A stretch of 59,045 bases of DNA, taken from positions 1-59,045 of the forward strand of contig CAMNWO010000014.1 in NCBI GenBank assembly GCA_946565805.1. Reading direction: 5' to 3'. Below, piece by piece: positions 1 to 8,299 of the stretch. Position 1 is the first letter of the stretch; each line of letters begins with the position of its first letter. The notes below the pieces were generated by a model, which saw nothing but the letters and a program-made list of their open reading frames with translations, had not been told where the DNA came from and searched no databases. A program made the translations under genes and the position numbers. Origin of the DNA: an uncultured Clostridium sp. (GTDB lineage: Bacteria > Bacillota > Clostridia > TANB77 > CAG-508).

Positions 1-53
1 CATTCCATGTTAGTAGCCTAATTTATACTGTCCAACTTTTTGGGTTCAGTACA
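1..53 (-). mobile_element. Terminal fragment of an IS3-family insertion sequence
   Basis: Read on the minus strand, positions 53 to 29 give TGTACTGAACCCAAAAAGTT followed by GGACA, which resembles the terminal inverted repeat of IS3-family elements (IS150/IS2 groups begin TGTACTG and carry GTTGGACA). The outer end is at 53, so the element extends leftwards out of the window. No transposase codons can be checked here. Confidence 0.55.
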
Positions 54-73
54 AAGCAAAGACTTCTTTTTTG

Positions 74-994
74 TTATTTTAAAAATTCTTCTACAATTTC
101 AATTGTTTCCTTATCGGAATCAATTTTGGCTTCTACTCCAATTGGTATCACTGCATTTGCTATTCTATGTCCAAAATCATTACACTTGACAATTGGAAAA
201 TTATACTCTTTTGTATATTCTAATAAAATATCTTCCATTTGTGGATACTTGTCACCATCTTTTTGTATTTCATAATTATATCCCACCACTACAGCTTTCA
301 CTTTATCAAATACTCCATACTGTTTTAAGTGTGCTATCCTTCTTTGGCATTCATTTGGGGATGTTCGATAACTTTCAATCAATAGAATCTTATCTTGCAT
401 ATCTGGAAAATATTCTGTACCTAATAAATACATCATACTACCTAAATTAGTTCCTATGATTTTTCCCTGTACCTTACCCTTTCTCAAAAATTTCTTTTTG
501 CCAGTTTGAAATTTTCCTATTTCTTTATGTATCAATACTTTTTCAAAATCGATATAGCTTCCTTCTTCTTGCTTATCTCCTAAACTAATAAACTGTGGTC
601 CATGGAAGGTTATTAGTCCTGTTTTCTTATAAATTGTTTGTAATAATACTGTTATATCACTATAACCTGTTATGATTTTCGGATTTTGTTTGATTGCATC
701 ATAGTCTAGTAAATCGATGAAAGTATTACAAGTTTGCCCTCCTTCTAAACATATGATAGCTTTTACTTCTTTATCTTGAAACATATTCATCATGTCTTCT
801 GCTTTTTGCTCTCTTGTCCCTGCTGAACCATAATAGTCTTCTAAAACATATTTTCCTCTTTTTACTTTGAAGCCTTTTTGTATTAATAATTTTTCTGCTT
901 GATAAAATTCCTCATATCTGTTTCCTTTTTCTAAGCTATTTGCTACTCCCACAACACCAATCGTATCTCCATATTTTAATTTATTGGCTAACAT
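74..994 (-). CDS. S66 family peptidase (LD-carboxypeptidase / MccF-like)
   Basis: 306 residues, the usual length for peptidase family S66, whose members cut the LD bond of muropeptides during peptidoglycan recycling or act on peptide-nucleotide antibiotics (MccF type). The serine nucleophile motif GYSDIT is near residue 112, the catalytic Glu lies in LLIESYRTSPNE near 207 and the His in FGHRIANAV near 276, so the Ser-Glu-His triad is complete. The N-terminal LKYGDTIGVV strand is typical. The start is supported by AGAAGGAG just upstream. There is no signal peptide, so it should be cytosolic. Sequence alone does not decide between cell-wall recycling and self-immunity; no microcin genes are nearby. 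Confidence 0.85.
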   Translation of the reverse strand: MLANKLKYGDTIGVVGVANSLEKGNRYEEFYQAEKLLIQKGFKVKRGKYVLEDYYGSAGTREQKAEDMMNMFQDKEVKAIICLEGGQTCNTFIDLLDYDAIKQNPKIITGYSDITVLLQTIYKKTGLITFHGPQFISLGDKQEEGSYIDFEKVLIHKEIGKFQTGKKKFLRKGKVQGKIIGTNLGSMMYLLGTEYFPDMQDKILLIESYRTSPNECQRRIAHLKQYGVFDKVKAVVVGYNYEIQKDGDKYPQMEDILLEYTKEYNFPIVKCNDFGHRIANAVIPIGVEAKIDSDKETIEIVEEFLK

Positions 995-1076
995 ACTTTT
1001 CTCCTTCTAACTATTTTAATTGATTTTATCATATAAAAATAGAAAAAGAAAGTCTTTTTTAGACCTTCTCATAAAA

Positions 1077-1466
1077 CTAAAATACATTTTCCAAATTAAA
1101 TGCATACTTATCTTCAATATGTTTTAAAATAAAGACACTTTTATCTAATTCACTAATTGCTTCTTCATATTCATCTGTTTCAATGTAACTTTTTATTGCT
1201 ACAAATTCAGTTTCTACCTTTTCTAATTCATCATGTTCAATAAAATACGCTAATTTATCATGTCTTTGCTCCCATTGTTGATAAATACCTTCCATATCAT
1301 TTTGTATCTTTTCTTTTTCCTTATTGTTTTGAACAATTCCTTCTCTTAATGCCATTAACCCACTTGATAATGTGCTAACTGATTCAGTTGTATAATTTTG
1401 TGTAGTTTTGTCCCCAAAAATAATGGCAAGTATAATCACAATACATATAATAGTTTCTTTTAACAT
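1077..1466 (-). CDS. DUF4363 family small membrane-anchored protein
   Basis: 129 residues with one N-terminal hydrophobic segment (LKETIICIVIILAIIFGD) followed by a charged, helical extracytoplasmic region; this matches the DUF4363 family of unknown function. I chose the ATG at 1466 because AAAGGAG precedes it and because it lies one base after the stop of the DUF421 gene, showing translational coupling. An in-frame ATG further upstream would start inside the DUF421 gene. DUF4363 genes commonly follow DUF421 genes in spore formers, so the two products probably act together at the membrane. Confidence 0.7.
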   Translation of the reverse strand: MLKETIICIVIILAIIFGDKTTQNYTTESVSTLSSGLMALREGIVQNNKEKEKIQNDMEGIYQQWEQRHDKLAYFIEHDELEKVETEFVAIKSYIETDEYEEAISELDKSVFILKHIEDKYAFNLENVF

Positions 1467-1467
1467 G

Positions 1468-2139
1468 TTATGCTCCTTTTTTCTGGCAGAAGATTTGTCC
1501 TTTTCCATCTATCGTTACTACAAGGGCTTCTTCTGGCTTCATTTTAAATTTTTCTACTTGTTTTTTTAACCATGTATAGTTTTTTCCTAATGCTTGTAAA
1601 TTTTTTTCCATTATTTTCCCATCTATGACTAAATCATATGGTATTCCTTCATATTCTGGTTGTATTTGAAAGTCTTCTGGTATTGTAGTTCTCTTTTCTG
1701 GTTTTTGTATAACAGTTACTTGTCCACTAGTTTCTAATATGGCATATTCCACATCACCTAGATTTACAACATTATTTCCTCGTAGCCTTTCTTCTAATTC
1801 ATTTATTGTAAATCGTTCTTTTCTTAATGCTTTTTCGTCAATTTTTCCTCTATAAATTAAGATACTTGGTTTTCCACATATTACTTCTCTTGCTTTTAAA
1901 CTTTTCATATTGATAATGGAAATGATTAAATGCATCACTAAGAGTCCTAAAATCGGTATGATTCCATTTGATATAGGAATTCCTATTTCTGTCATAGGAA
2001 TAGATGCTAAGTCTGCTATCATGATGGAGATGGCTAATTCAAATGGTTGTAGCTGTCCTATTTCTCTTTTTCCCATTAGTCTCATTACAATTAATACAAT
2101 AATATATAATATGATAGCTCTAAAAAACGTAATTAGCAT
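1468..2139 (-). CDS. DUF421 domain membrane protein (YetF/YrbG family)
   Basis: 223 residues: three hydrophobic segments in the first 75 residues, containing RLMGKREIGQLQPFELAISI, the hallmark of DUF421 proteins, followed by a soluble alpha/beta domain (about residues 80-220) with the family's ERFTINELEERLR stretch. The family includes Bacillus YetF, YrbG and YdfR; its molecular function is not established. AAGGAG lies 11 bases before the ATG. It is first of a two-gene operon with the DUF4363 gene, separated by one base. Confidence 0.8.
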   Translation of the reverse strand: MLITFFRAIILYIIVLIVMRLMGKREIGQLQPFELAISIMIADLASIPMTEIGIPISNGIIPILGLLVMHLIISIINMKSLKAREVICGKPSILIYRGKIDEKALRKERFTINELEERLRGNNVVNLGDVEYAILETSGQVTVIQKPEKRTTIPEDFQIQPEYEGIPYDLVIDGKIMEKNLQALGKNYTWLKKQVEKFKMKPEEALVVTIDGKGQIFCQKKGA

Positions 2140-2307
2140 AATAGAAAAACTCCTTCTTTTTTCATTTTTTATTTTTTATTTATTTTTTACAAATTTTAAC
2201 TTTTTTATACGCATTTTTTTGAATAATTTTTCTTATTTTGAGAATAATAATTTTAGAACCTTTGAAAAAAATACACAATGAATTTTAATCTAAGGAGGTT
2301 AGGCTTT

Positions 2308-2682
2308 ATGCACGATTCTCAAGTAAATCAAGCAAGAACAGGTGGCTCTACTGCATGGCAAATCGTTGGTAGATTAGTGGCTTCTGCAGTAGTATTAGCT
2401 ATCACCGCATTCTTTACACCTGGATTTACCATTAATAGTTTTTGGACTTTAGCCATTGCTGCTGTCGTCCTAACAGTTATTGATTATTTAGTTATCAAAT
2501 TTACTGGCTTACATGCTAGTCCATTTGGTAAAGGGTTTGTAGGTTTCGCATTAGCGGCAATTGTGTTGTATGTAACACAATTCTTTGTGGCAGGATATTC
2601 TATTTCTTGGATAGCTGCTATTATTGGTGCTTTAATCTATGGTGTTGTTGATTACTTTATTCCTGGAAATCAATCTATGTAA
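2308..2682 (+). CDS. Phage holin 4 superfamily protein (YvlD-like, four-TM)
   Basis: 124 residues with four hydrophobic segments (about 14-37, 42-60, 68-87 and 93-115), matching the PF04020 / YvlD group of small integral membrane proteins that is annotated as 'phage holin family' by similarity only. The ATG at 2308 is preceded by AAGGAGG at the right distance; an ATG at 2278 in the same frame has no ribosome site and would put that AAGGAGG inside the gene. The gene stands alone and ends in a strong hairpin. Function is unknown; envelope stress roles are reported for YvlD relatives, but nothing here shows that. Confidence 0.75.
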   Translation: MHDSQVNQARTGGSTAWQIVGRLVASAVVLAITAFFTPGFTINSFWTLAIAAVVLTVIDYLVIKFTGLHASPFGKGFVGFALAAIVLYVTQFFVAGYSISWIAAIIGALIYGVVDYFIPGNQSM

Positions 2683-2696
2683 TTTTAGTAATCAAA

Positions 2697-2747
2697 AAGA
2701 AACCATATCAATAATGTTTTAATAACATTACTGATATAGTTTCTTTT
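2697..2747. terminator. Bidirectional intrinsic terminator
   Basis: A long hairpin (AGAAACcATATCAaTAATGTT paired with AACATTAcTGATATaGTTTCT, loop about TTAAT) flanked by T-rich and A-rich tracts lies between two convergent genes and can serve both the YvlD-like gene and the hexapeptide-repeat gene. Confidence 0.75.
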
Positions 2748-2751
2748 CTTT

Positions 2752-3417
2752 TTATCTTTTTTCTACAATTTCATTTTTATTTTTATAAATACTATTTTTA
2801 GGTACCACACCTCTAACAGAAGATAATGGATAAATGTTAGAATTTCTTCCAACTACCGTTCCCGGATTTAGTACACTACCACATCCTACTTCTACTTCAT
2901 CTCCTAGCATAGCACCAAACTTTTTAATTCCAGTTTCAATTTGTTCTATTCCATTTTTTACAACCACTAGTTTCTTGTCTGATTTTACATTTGATGTAAT
3001 AGAACCTGCTCCCATATGAGCTTTATAACCTAAAATAGAATCACCTACATAATTATAATGTGGAACTTGCACTTTATTAAATAAAATAACATTTTTTAAC
3101 TCTGTAGAATTTCCTACAACTGCTCCTTCTCCTACAATTGCCTTTCCACGAATAAAAGCACAATGTCTTACTTCAGCATTTTCTCCAATAATCGCTGGTC
3201 CATGAATGTATGCTGTTGGCATTACCTTAGCAGATTTTGCAATCCATACATCTTCTCCTATTTTATCGTATTTTTCTGGATCTAATTTGTTTCCTAATTC
3301 TAATATATAGTCACTAATAAGGGCTAATGCTTCCCATGGATATTCTACTTTTTCCAACAAGTCCTTTGCAATTGTTTCTTCTAAATTATATAAATTACAA
3401 ACTTTACATTCTTTCAT
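2752..3417 (-). CDS. Left-handed beta-helix (hexapeptide repeat) protein, nucleotidyltransferase-associated
   Basis: 221 residues. From about residue 45 onward it has repeated hexapeptide turns (IGEDVWIAKSAKV, IGENAEVRHCAFIRG, VGNSTELKNVI and so on), the left-handed beta-helix of LpxA/GlmU C-terminal domains. It has no nucleotidyltransferase domain of its own, yet proteins like this are often annotated as UDP-GlcNAc pyrophosphorylase, and the next gene upstream on this strand does encode a pyrophosphorylase. The pair may divide acyl/acetyl transfer or oligomer scaffolding and nucleotide transfer between them (inference). The ATG at 3417 has GGA upstream; upstream in-frame codons fall in the palindromic repeat and are not counted. 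Confidence 0.65.
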   Translation of the reverse strand: MKECKVCNLYNLEETIAKDLLEKVEYPWEALALISDYILELGNKLDPEKYDKIGEDVWIAKSAKVMPTAYIHGPAIIGENAEVRHCAFIRGKAIVGEGAVVGNSTELKNVILFNKVQVPHYNYVGDSILGYKAHMGAGSITSNVKSDKKLVVVKNGIEQIETGIKKFGAMLGDEVEVGCGSVLNPGTVVGRNSNIYPLSSVRGVVPKNSIYKNKNEIVEKR

Positions 3418-3437
3418 TTCTCTTTTCCTTTCTTGGT

Positions 3438-3568
3438 GCAATAAGGATTTGAGACAGGGGGGACAGTCCTTTAATGTCTCATTTAAAGTTAATAACATAT
3501 TGATTACAATAATAAAAAATCAAATGAGACATTAAAGGACTGTCCCCCCTGTCTCAAATCCCTATTGC
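3438..3568. repeat. Long inverted repeat built from two copies of the GAGACA palindrome family
   Basis: Two 47-bp arms, 3438-3484 and 3522-3568, are reverse complements with a single mismatch and are separated by 37 bases. Each arm is itself a copy of repeat family 2: a TGAGACA/TGTCTCA palindrome around a G-rich core with GGGACAG. The repeat lies between the hexapeptide gene and the pyrophosphorylase gene and could form a very stable hairpin in RNA from either strand. Confidence 0.95.
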
Positions 3569-3571
3569 ACA

Positions 3572-4817
3572 CTATTGTCTTTTCCAATATTTTTCGTATA
3601 GCTCTTTTGCTGTTTTAGGACTATCTACCCCATCTTTATTTTTTACTGGCGCAAAGTCATCCTCTCTTTTTCCTCTTAAGATGGCAATATCATCAAAAAA
3701 TTCAAAAGCATCAAAAATAAAGGATTCAAATTTATAAGAATTTGGTTCTTCTGGTATAATTTCTTTTCCATTTTCATCTATATATGAGTTTTTCTTAAAA
3801 GCACTATGATACATTAGCTGTTCTTTGCTTACTTTCTCAATAGCATCTATGGTATATAAGTTACACATGATATGGGATTCTCCATATTTTAGTTCTCCTT
3901 CTTGATCTACTTCTTCTGCCATTTTTTCTGGAAGTTCTGTGTATTCTATTACTTTTGGATGCCCATTCATTTTGCAAAATACTCCCACTCTTTCATGTGG
4001 ATTTGCTTTTACTACTGATTTAGATGCAATTTGAACTCCTTGTTTGATTGCCATTCCAAGTAATATACTGTCTACCATTTTTAATAAAGCATTGTCTACA
4101 CTTCCTATAAAAATCCATTTAACGCCTCTTTCTTTCATATCTGCTAAGCTTCCGCTTTTTCTTAGTGAAGCATAGGTGCCTCCATTTCCATCAGATGCTT
4201 CTTTAATTTTATGTTCTTTATTAATTAGAAGTTTTCCTTCTTTATTTAGTAATGGTAATTCACTTTGCCTAAAAATAATTACATTGTTTTTATCATAACC
4301 AAAATAATTATTCTTTTCTAAAAACGCAACTGTTTCATCATGGTTTTCTTTACTCGTCATAATATACCATGGAATCGTTACTTCGTATCTTTTATTGGCT
4401 TCTTTTAAGTTTTCTGCTAATATTTCAAATAGATATTTTCCTTTTCCATAAACGTCTAATTTAAAACTTCCTTTTGGTCCATTATGTCCGTAATCTACTT
4501 CCTTGCCCTCCTGCCATTGTCACAACTGCATATTCTTTGTTTCTAATTGCTGCTTCTCCTAAAGTTTCAAATTCTTCTTTTTGTTCTTTTGATAATTTTG
4601 CTTTGTCCAGATAAGCAATATTTTCTATTTTATTTTCTTTCAATTGTATTTCTTTTTTTGTATTATCATAAAGTTCCATTATTTGATGAAAGTCTATTTT
4701 ATTAATTTGTTCAATTAGTTCTTCTTTTTCTTTTCCTTCTAATTTTTCTAGTAGTTTAATAACATGTTCTTGGTTATATGTTTTTAGTATTCCTATTGTA
4801 TCTTGTACTTTATCCAT
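3572..4817 (-). CDS. UDP-sugar pyrophosphorylase (UAP/UGP family), +1 frameshift at CGG
   Basis: The restored product is about 414 residues: a helical N-terminus, then MAGGQGSRLG-HNGPKGS, the uridylyl-binding loop of the UDPGP family that makes UDP-GlcNAc or UDP-glucose from UTP and the sugar 1-phosphate. The reading frame breaks inside that loop: TTA CGG ACA TAA at 4493-4482. Skipping the C of CGG (4490) gives TTA GGA CAT AAT, meaning L-G-H-N, and the second frame runs intact to 3572. Without the shift the product stops one codon later at 110 residues. The start is the ATG at 4817, downstream of a promoter; earlier ATGs overlap the promoter. Either a programmed +1 shift (favoured, because four other genes show the same signature) or a pseudogene. 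Confidence 0.8.
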
Positions 4818-4869
4818 TACTTTCCCCATCCCTTTCAGTCTTTCTCCACTTTTTGTTATATTATATGCG

Positions 4870-4898
4870 ATTTTATCACATCTGCTTCTAATTATCAA
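4870..4898 (-). promoter_or_regulatory. Housekeeping-type promoter for the pyrophosphorylase gene
   Basis: TTGATA at 4898-4893 and TAAAAT at 4875-4870 with a 17-base spacer. Its position rules out starts at 4907 and favours the ATG at 4817 or 4829. It is divergent from, and nearly abuts, the spoIVA promoter. Confidence 0.5.
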
Positions 4899-4915
4899 GT
4901 TTTTCATTAAAACTT

Positions 4916-4947
4916 GTCATATTCTAAAAAATCGCTCCATATATATT
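4916..4947 (+). promoter_or_regulatory. SigmaE-type sporulation promoter of spoIVA
   Basis: GTCATATT at 4916-4923, a 14-base gap, then CATATATATT at 4938-4947, close to the sigma-E consensus (KMATATT, 14 bp, CATACANT). spoIVA is a mother-cell sigma-E gene in Bacillus, so the match fits the gene. Confidence 0.6.
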
Positions 4948-5014
4948 AACTAAAGTAATTTAAGAAACAAGCATTTTGACTAAAAGCAAAAGCGATATTA
5001 AAGGAGGTATATAG

Positions 5015-6493
5015 ATGGAAAATACAAGATTGTATGAAGACATCGCAAAAAGGACAGATGGAGACATCTATGTGGGAGTAGTTGGTCCTGTTAGAACTGG
5101 TAAATCTACTTTTATAAAGAGATTTATGGATTTATTAGTTATTCCCAACATTGATAATGAATACAAAAAAGAAAGGGCAAAAGATGAACTACCTCAAAGT
5201 GCTGGTGGAAAAACCATCATGACAACAGAGCCTAAGTTCATACCAAATGAAGCAATTGAAATCACATTAGACAATAATTTAAAATTTAAAACAAGATTAG
5301 TAGATTGTGTAGGGTATTTAGTAGATAATGCCATTGGTTATTTAGAAGATGATATGCCTAGAATGGTAAAAACACCTTGGTCTGATGAAGAAATCCCTTT
5401 CGAAATGGCAGCTGAAATTGGAACCAAAAAAGTAATTGACGAACATTCTACGATTGGTATTTTAGTTACTTCTGATGGTTCTATTACAGATATTCCAAGA
5501 CAAGATTATATACAAGCTGAAGAAAGAGTTGTTAATGAACTAAAAGCTTTGAATAAACCTTTTATTATTCTTTTAAATTCAGACGACCCTACTTCTAATT
5601 ATACAAGAGAACTAGCGGATAAATTAAGTGAAAAATATAACACTACGGTTATGCCAATTAATTGCGAATATCTAAGCATCGATGATATTAACACTATGTT
5701 TTCTAAGGTTTTATATGAATTTCCAGTGGAACAAATTTGCATTAAGTTTCCTCGTTGGATTGATGGATTAGAATGTGAACATCCTTTAAAAACTGAATTA
5801 TTTGATGAAATCAAAGAAGCTTTTTCGAATGTACAGGTTTTAAAAGATGTATCCAGCTGTGTTGATAAAATTAAACAAACAGAAATCATCTCCAAATCTT
5901 CCATCGAAGATATTCGACTTGGCGATGGTAATGTTAATGTAGAAATTACTTTAAAAGAAGAATTATTCTATCAAATTCTTTCTGAAATTACGAATGTAGA
6001 TGTTACCAATGAAGGTGATTTATTCAGTATTATTTCTGATTTGTCTAAGACGAAAAAGAAATTTGACCGTATTGCCTATGCCTTAGAAGAAGTTGAAGCA
6101 AAGGGGTATGGCATTGTAACTCCTAGTATTGAAGATTTAGAGTTAGAAGAACCAGAAATGATTAAGCAAGGTTCTCGATTTGGGGTCAAATTAAAAGCAA
6201 AAGCTCCTTCTATTCACTTAATTAAAACTTGTGTTGAAACAGAAGTTTCTCCTATTGTCGGCTCTGAAAAACAATCAGAGGAATTGGTAAATTACTTACT
6301 TTCTGAGTTTGATAGCAATCCAAAAGAAATTTGGAAGTCTAATATTTTTGGAAAGAGTTTACATGAGTTAGTAAATGAAGGTCTACAAACAAAACTTTCT
6401 AAGATGCCAGAGGATGCTCAGTTAAAATTACAGGAAACTTTAGAACGTATTGTAAATGAAGGTAGTGGCGGTTTGATTTGTATTATTCTTTAA
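5015..6493 (+). CDS. spoIVA: Stage IV sporulation protein A, spore-coat ATPase
   Basis: 492 residues, the standard length. A P-loop GPVRTGKST sits near residue 25; the TRAFAC-like GTPase/ATPase core is followed by the SpoIVA-specific middle and C-terminal domains, ending in GGLICIIL like the hydrophobic C-terminus of other SpoIVA proteins. It hydrolyses ATP to polymerise on the forespore surface and forms the coat basement layer with SpoVM (known for Bacillus). AAAGGAGG precedes the ATG by a good distance, and a sigma-E-like promoter lies at 4916-4947. This gene makes spore formation nearly certain for the organism. Confidence 0.97.
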   Translation: MENTRLYEDIAKRTDGDIYVGVVGPVRTGKSTFIKRFMDLLVIPNIDNEYKKERAKDELPQSAGGKTIMTTEPKFIPNEAIEITLDNNLKFKTRLVDCVGYLVDNAIGYLEDDMPRMVKTPWSDEEIPFEMAAEIGTKKVIDEHSTIGILVTSDGSITDIPRQDYIQAEERVVNELKALNKPFIILLNSDDPTSNYTRELADKLSEKYNTTVMPINCEYLSIDDINTMFSKVLYEFPVEQICIKFPRWIDGLECEHPLKTELFDEIKEAFSNVQVLKDVSSCVDKIKQTEIISKSSIEDIRLGDGNVNVEITLKEELFYQILSEITNVDVTNEGDLFSIISDLSKTKKKFDRIAYALEEVEAKGYGIVTPSIEDLELEEPEMIKQGSRFGVKLKAKAPSIHLIKTCVETEVSPIVGSEKQSEELVNYLLSEFDSNPKEIWKSNIFGKSLHELVNEGLQTKLSKMPEDAQLKLQETLERIVNEGSGGLICIIL

Positions 6494-6507
6494 TTGCTCT
6501 AAGCTTG

Positions 6508-6537
6508 AAAAGAGGGATTAGCAGAATTCCTCTTTTT
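6508..6537 (+). terminator. Terminator after spoIVA
   Basis: AAAAGAGG pairs with CCTCTTTT around a 14-base internal region, followed by TTTTT. It may also serve the opposite Rpn gene that ends at 6548. Confidence 0.6.
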
Positions 6538-6547
6538 AAATTTTCAT

Positions 6548-7606
6548 TTAATTCATACTTTTTATATTCTCTAGTTCTTCTTTGCTTATTCCCATGTATT
6601 TCACGATTTTCTCTTCTGTTTCTCCTAGTTGTAACATATTTTTTACAGTTTCTTTTATTGTTTCTAATTTTCCTTCTAATTTTCCTTCTAATTTTCCTTC
6701 TAGTTTTCCTTTTTTTCTTCCTCTTCTTTCCCCTTTTATTTCTAGGTCTAATAACATTTTTGTAAACGGACTCATACTAACGTCCTCCTTTTCATTTATT
6801 TTTTCTAACATTTCTTTTGCTTTTTCAGCTCCTATTATTGGTTCAATTATATTACTCACAATTTCAGATAATATTTCTCTATCTTTTGTTTCTTCAATCA
6901 TTTCTATCATTTTATTTACTTGTGTACTTATTTCTTCTTTTTTCTTACACTTTTCTATTATCATAATATTTCCTAATAAACTTCTCTTCTCTAATAATTC
7001 TTCAAATGTATAATCCTGTACAGATATCAAATTGTATTCTAAATCTATTTTATATCTCTCATAAAAAGCTGATTGATATTGTTTTTCTGCAAAGTTTGTT
7101 CTGGCATTCCACTTTTGGTATCCTGTATAAATAACAATTGGTACAACAATGGGATAAACTTTGCTTCTATTATAATGTATTTCTTGCCTTGTTCTTTCTT
7201 TTCTCACAATTTCTCCAATATATTCCCATATTCTTAATGTCATCTCTTGGTCTATAGTACTCTGGTGTTCTACTAAAAAGTAAACTGGTTTTTCCTTTAG
7301 TCGATATACAATATCAGAATATCTATTTTTATATTGTTTCGTAATAAAGTCTGTTGGGCATTGTATAAGTTCTTCTCCTTTTATTTTTTGTGATAACTCT
7401 AAAAATTGATTTAAAAATTGTGCCATTTCTTTTTTTCTACTCAAGATATTTCGAAACATTTTATCATGCCTTTTATCAATTTCTTTTATCTTTTCTTCTT
7501 CATAATTTTTTTCTTGTAGTTTATATTCTGTTCCTTCTTCTTTTAATTGTATAAAATCTCTATTTTTTAAGTATTTTATGTACTGTTCATGTGTTATAAA
7601 TTTCAA
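6548..7606 (-). CDS. Rpn family PD-(D/E)XK nuclease (Transposase_31 type)
   Basis: About 352 residues from the TTG at 7606. The core from RHDKMFRNIL onward contains the nuclease signature RYSDIVYRL ... VYFLVEHQS (Asp, then Glu-x-Gln), as in recombination-promoting nuclease Rpn proteins, which cut DNA and stimulate RecA-independent recombination in E. coli; several relatives act in phage defence. The C-terminal part has a tandem KLEG repeat encoded by 12-base units (6660-6710). A consensus promoter lies at 7625-7653, so ATG codons further upstream in this frame cannot be used; the TTG at 7606 leaves a short leader. An ATG near residue 50 of this product is an alternative start. Stand-alone gene. 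Confidence 0.75.
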   Translation of the reverse strand: MKFITHEQYIKYLKNRDFIQLKEEGTEYKLQEKNYEEEKIKEIDKRHDKMFRNILSRKKEMAQFLNQFLELSQKIKGEELIQCPTDFITKQYKNRYSDIVYRLKEKPVYFLVEHQSTIDQEMTLRIWEYIGEIVRKERTRQEIHYNRSKVYPIVVPIVIYTGYQKWNARTNFAEKQYQSAFYERYKIDLEYNLISVQDYTFEELLEKRSLLGNIMIIEKCKKKEEISTQVNKMIEMIEETKDREILSEIVSNIIEPIIGAEKAKEMLEKINEKEDVSMSPFTKMLLDLEIKGERRGRKKGKLEGKLEGKLEGKLETIKETVKNMLQLGETEEKIVKYMGISKEELENIKSMN

Positions 7607-7624
7607 CCTATCACTTCTTTCTTT

Positions 7625-7653
7625 ATTATACCTTTTGTTTATTCGTTTGTCAA
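7625..7653 (-). promoter_or_regulatory. Consensus sigma-A promoter of the Rpn gene
   Basis: TTGACA at 7653-7648, a 17-base spacer and TATAAT at 7630-7625: a perfect match to the vegetative consensus. It decides the start of the Rpn gene. Confidence 0.85.
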
Positions 7654-7866
7654 TCTTTATTTTGTGGTAAATAAGAATATTCTTTTTTTCCTGCACTATT
7701 GTTCTTTTACTTAATTCATGGAAATACTTTATCGATTCAATTTTTTGAAATTTAATTTTTTAATTATGATATCAATGAACTTTTTATATCATAAATTGTT
7801 TACTTTTTCAATAGATTTGAACTTACTTTTCGTCGCAAACTTCGCTATTTTACGATAAAATTCGCA

Positions 7867-7900
7867 AAAAGACCGATACTAATTTTAATATCGGTCTTTT
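7867..7900 (-). terminator. Intrinsic terminator of the 96-residue gene
   Basis: AAAAGACCGATA and its complement TATCGGTCTTTT form a 14-bp-class stem around a short AT loop, followed by T residues on the minus strand just after the stop at 7913. The stretch 7697-7866 upstream of it holds no gene that I can see. Confidence 0.8.
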
Positions 7901-7912
7901 GAAATTTAAAGC

Positions 7913-8203
7913 TTATAGGAATTTACTTAATTCCTTTTCCTGTTCTGTAAGTTGCTGATAAGCCTTACTATCTTTGGCAGCAACCTGAGGACAATACTTT
8001 TTGATTTCATCTGGTATGAGTTTTTCATCAATCTCAGTAAAAGCATGACATTCAGTGCAAATAAAACCATAGGCAAACTCATCCCAACTCCTTAAACCAT
8101 TGTAGTACTGATCCATGTACTTACGTTTCACAATGTCTCCATCTTCCAATTCCAGGATACTGTTTGTCTTGAGAAAACTAGTCAATGTGTTACTTTTTCG
8201 CAT
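7913..8203 (-). CDS. Hypothetical protein with a possible zinc-binding CxxC
   Basis: I do not recognise this 96-residue protein. It is charged and soluble, has FICTECHAF near residues 47-55 and a further Cys at KKYCPQ near 70, which could make a small metal site. It has no membrane segment or signal. It is a stand-alone gene with its own terminator (7867-7900) and a TATAAT-like box at about 8222-8227. The base composition is a little richer than its neighbours, like other orphan genes in the window, suggesting transfer. No in-frame CGG was seen. Confidence 0.6.
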   Translation of the reverse strand: MRKSNTLTSFLKTNSILELEDGDIVKRKYMDQYYNGLRSWDEFAYGFICTECHAFTEIDEKLIPDEIKKYCPQVAAKDSKAYQQLTEQEKELSKFL

Positions 8204-8271
8204 CTTTACGAAAGCAATTATTATATTATCACACTTTTATGTAGATTTTAGCACATTTAAAAAATTTGATA

Positions 8272-8299
8272 AAAAACAGCCACTTTCATGACTGTTTTT
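8272..8299 (-). terminator. Terminator overlapping the transglutaminase stop codon
   Basis: AAAAACAGTCA and TGGCTGTTTTT pair around TGAAAG, followed by T residues on the minus strand. The TGA stop of the preceding gene (8286-8288) lies in the hairpin loop region. Confidence 0.7.

Noticed and set aside
3418..3498. Longer start of the hexapeptide-repeat protein
   Set aside because: The extra 27 codons lie in the inverted repeat and have no ribosome site.
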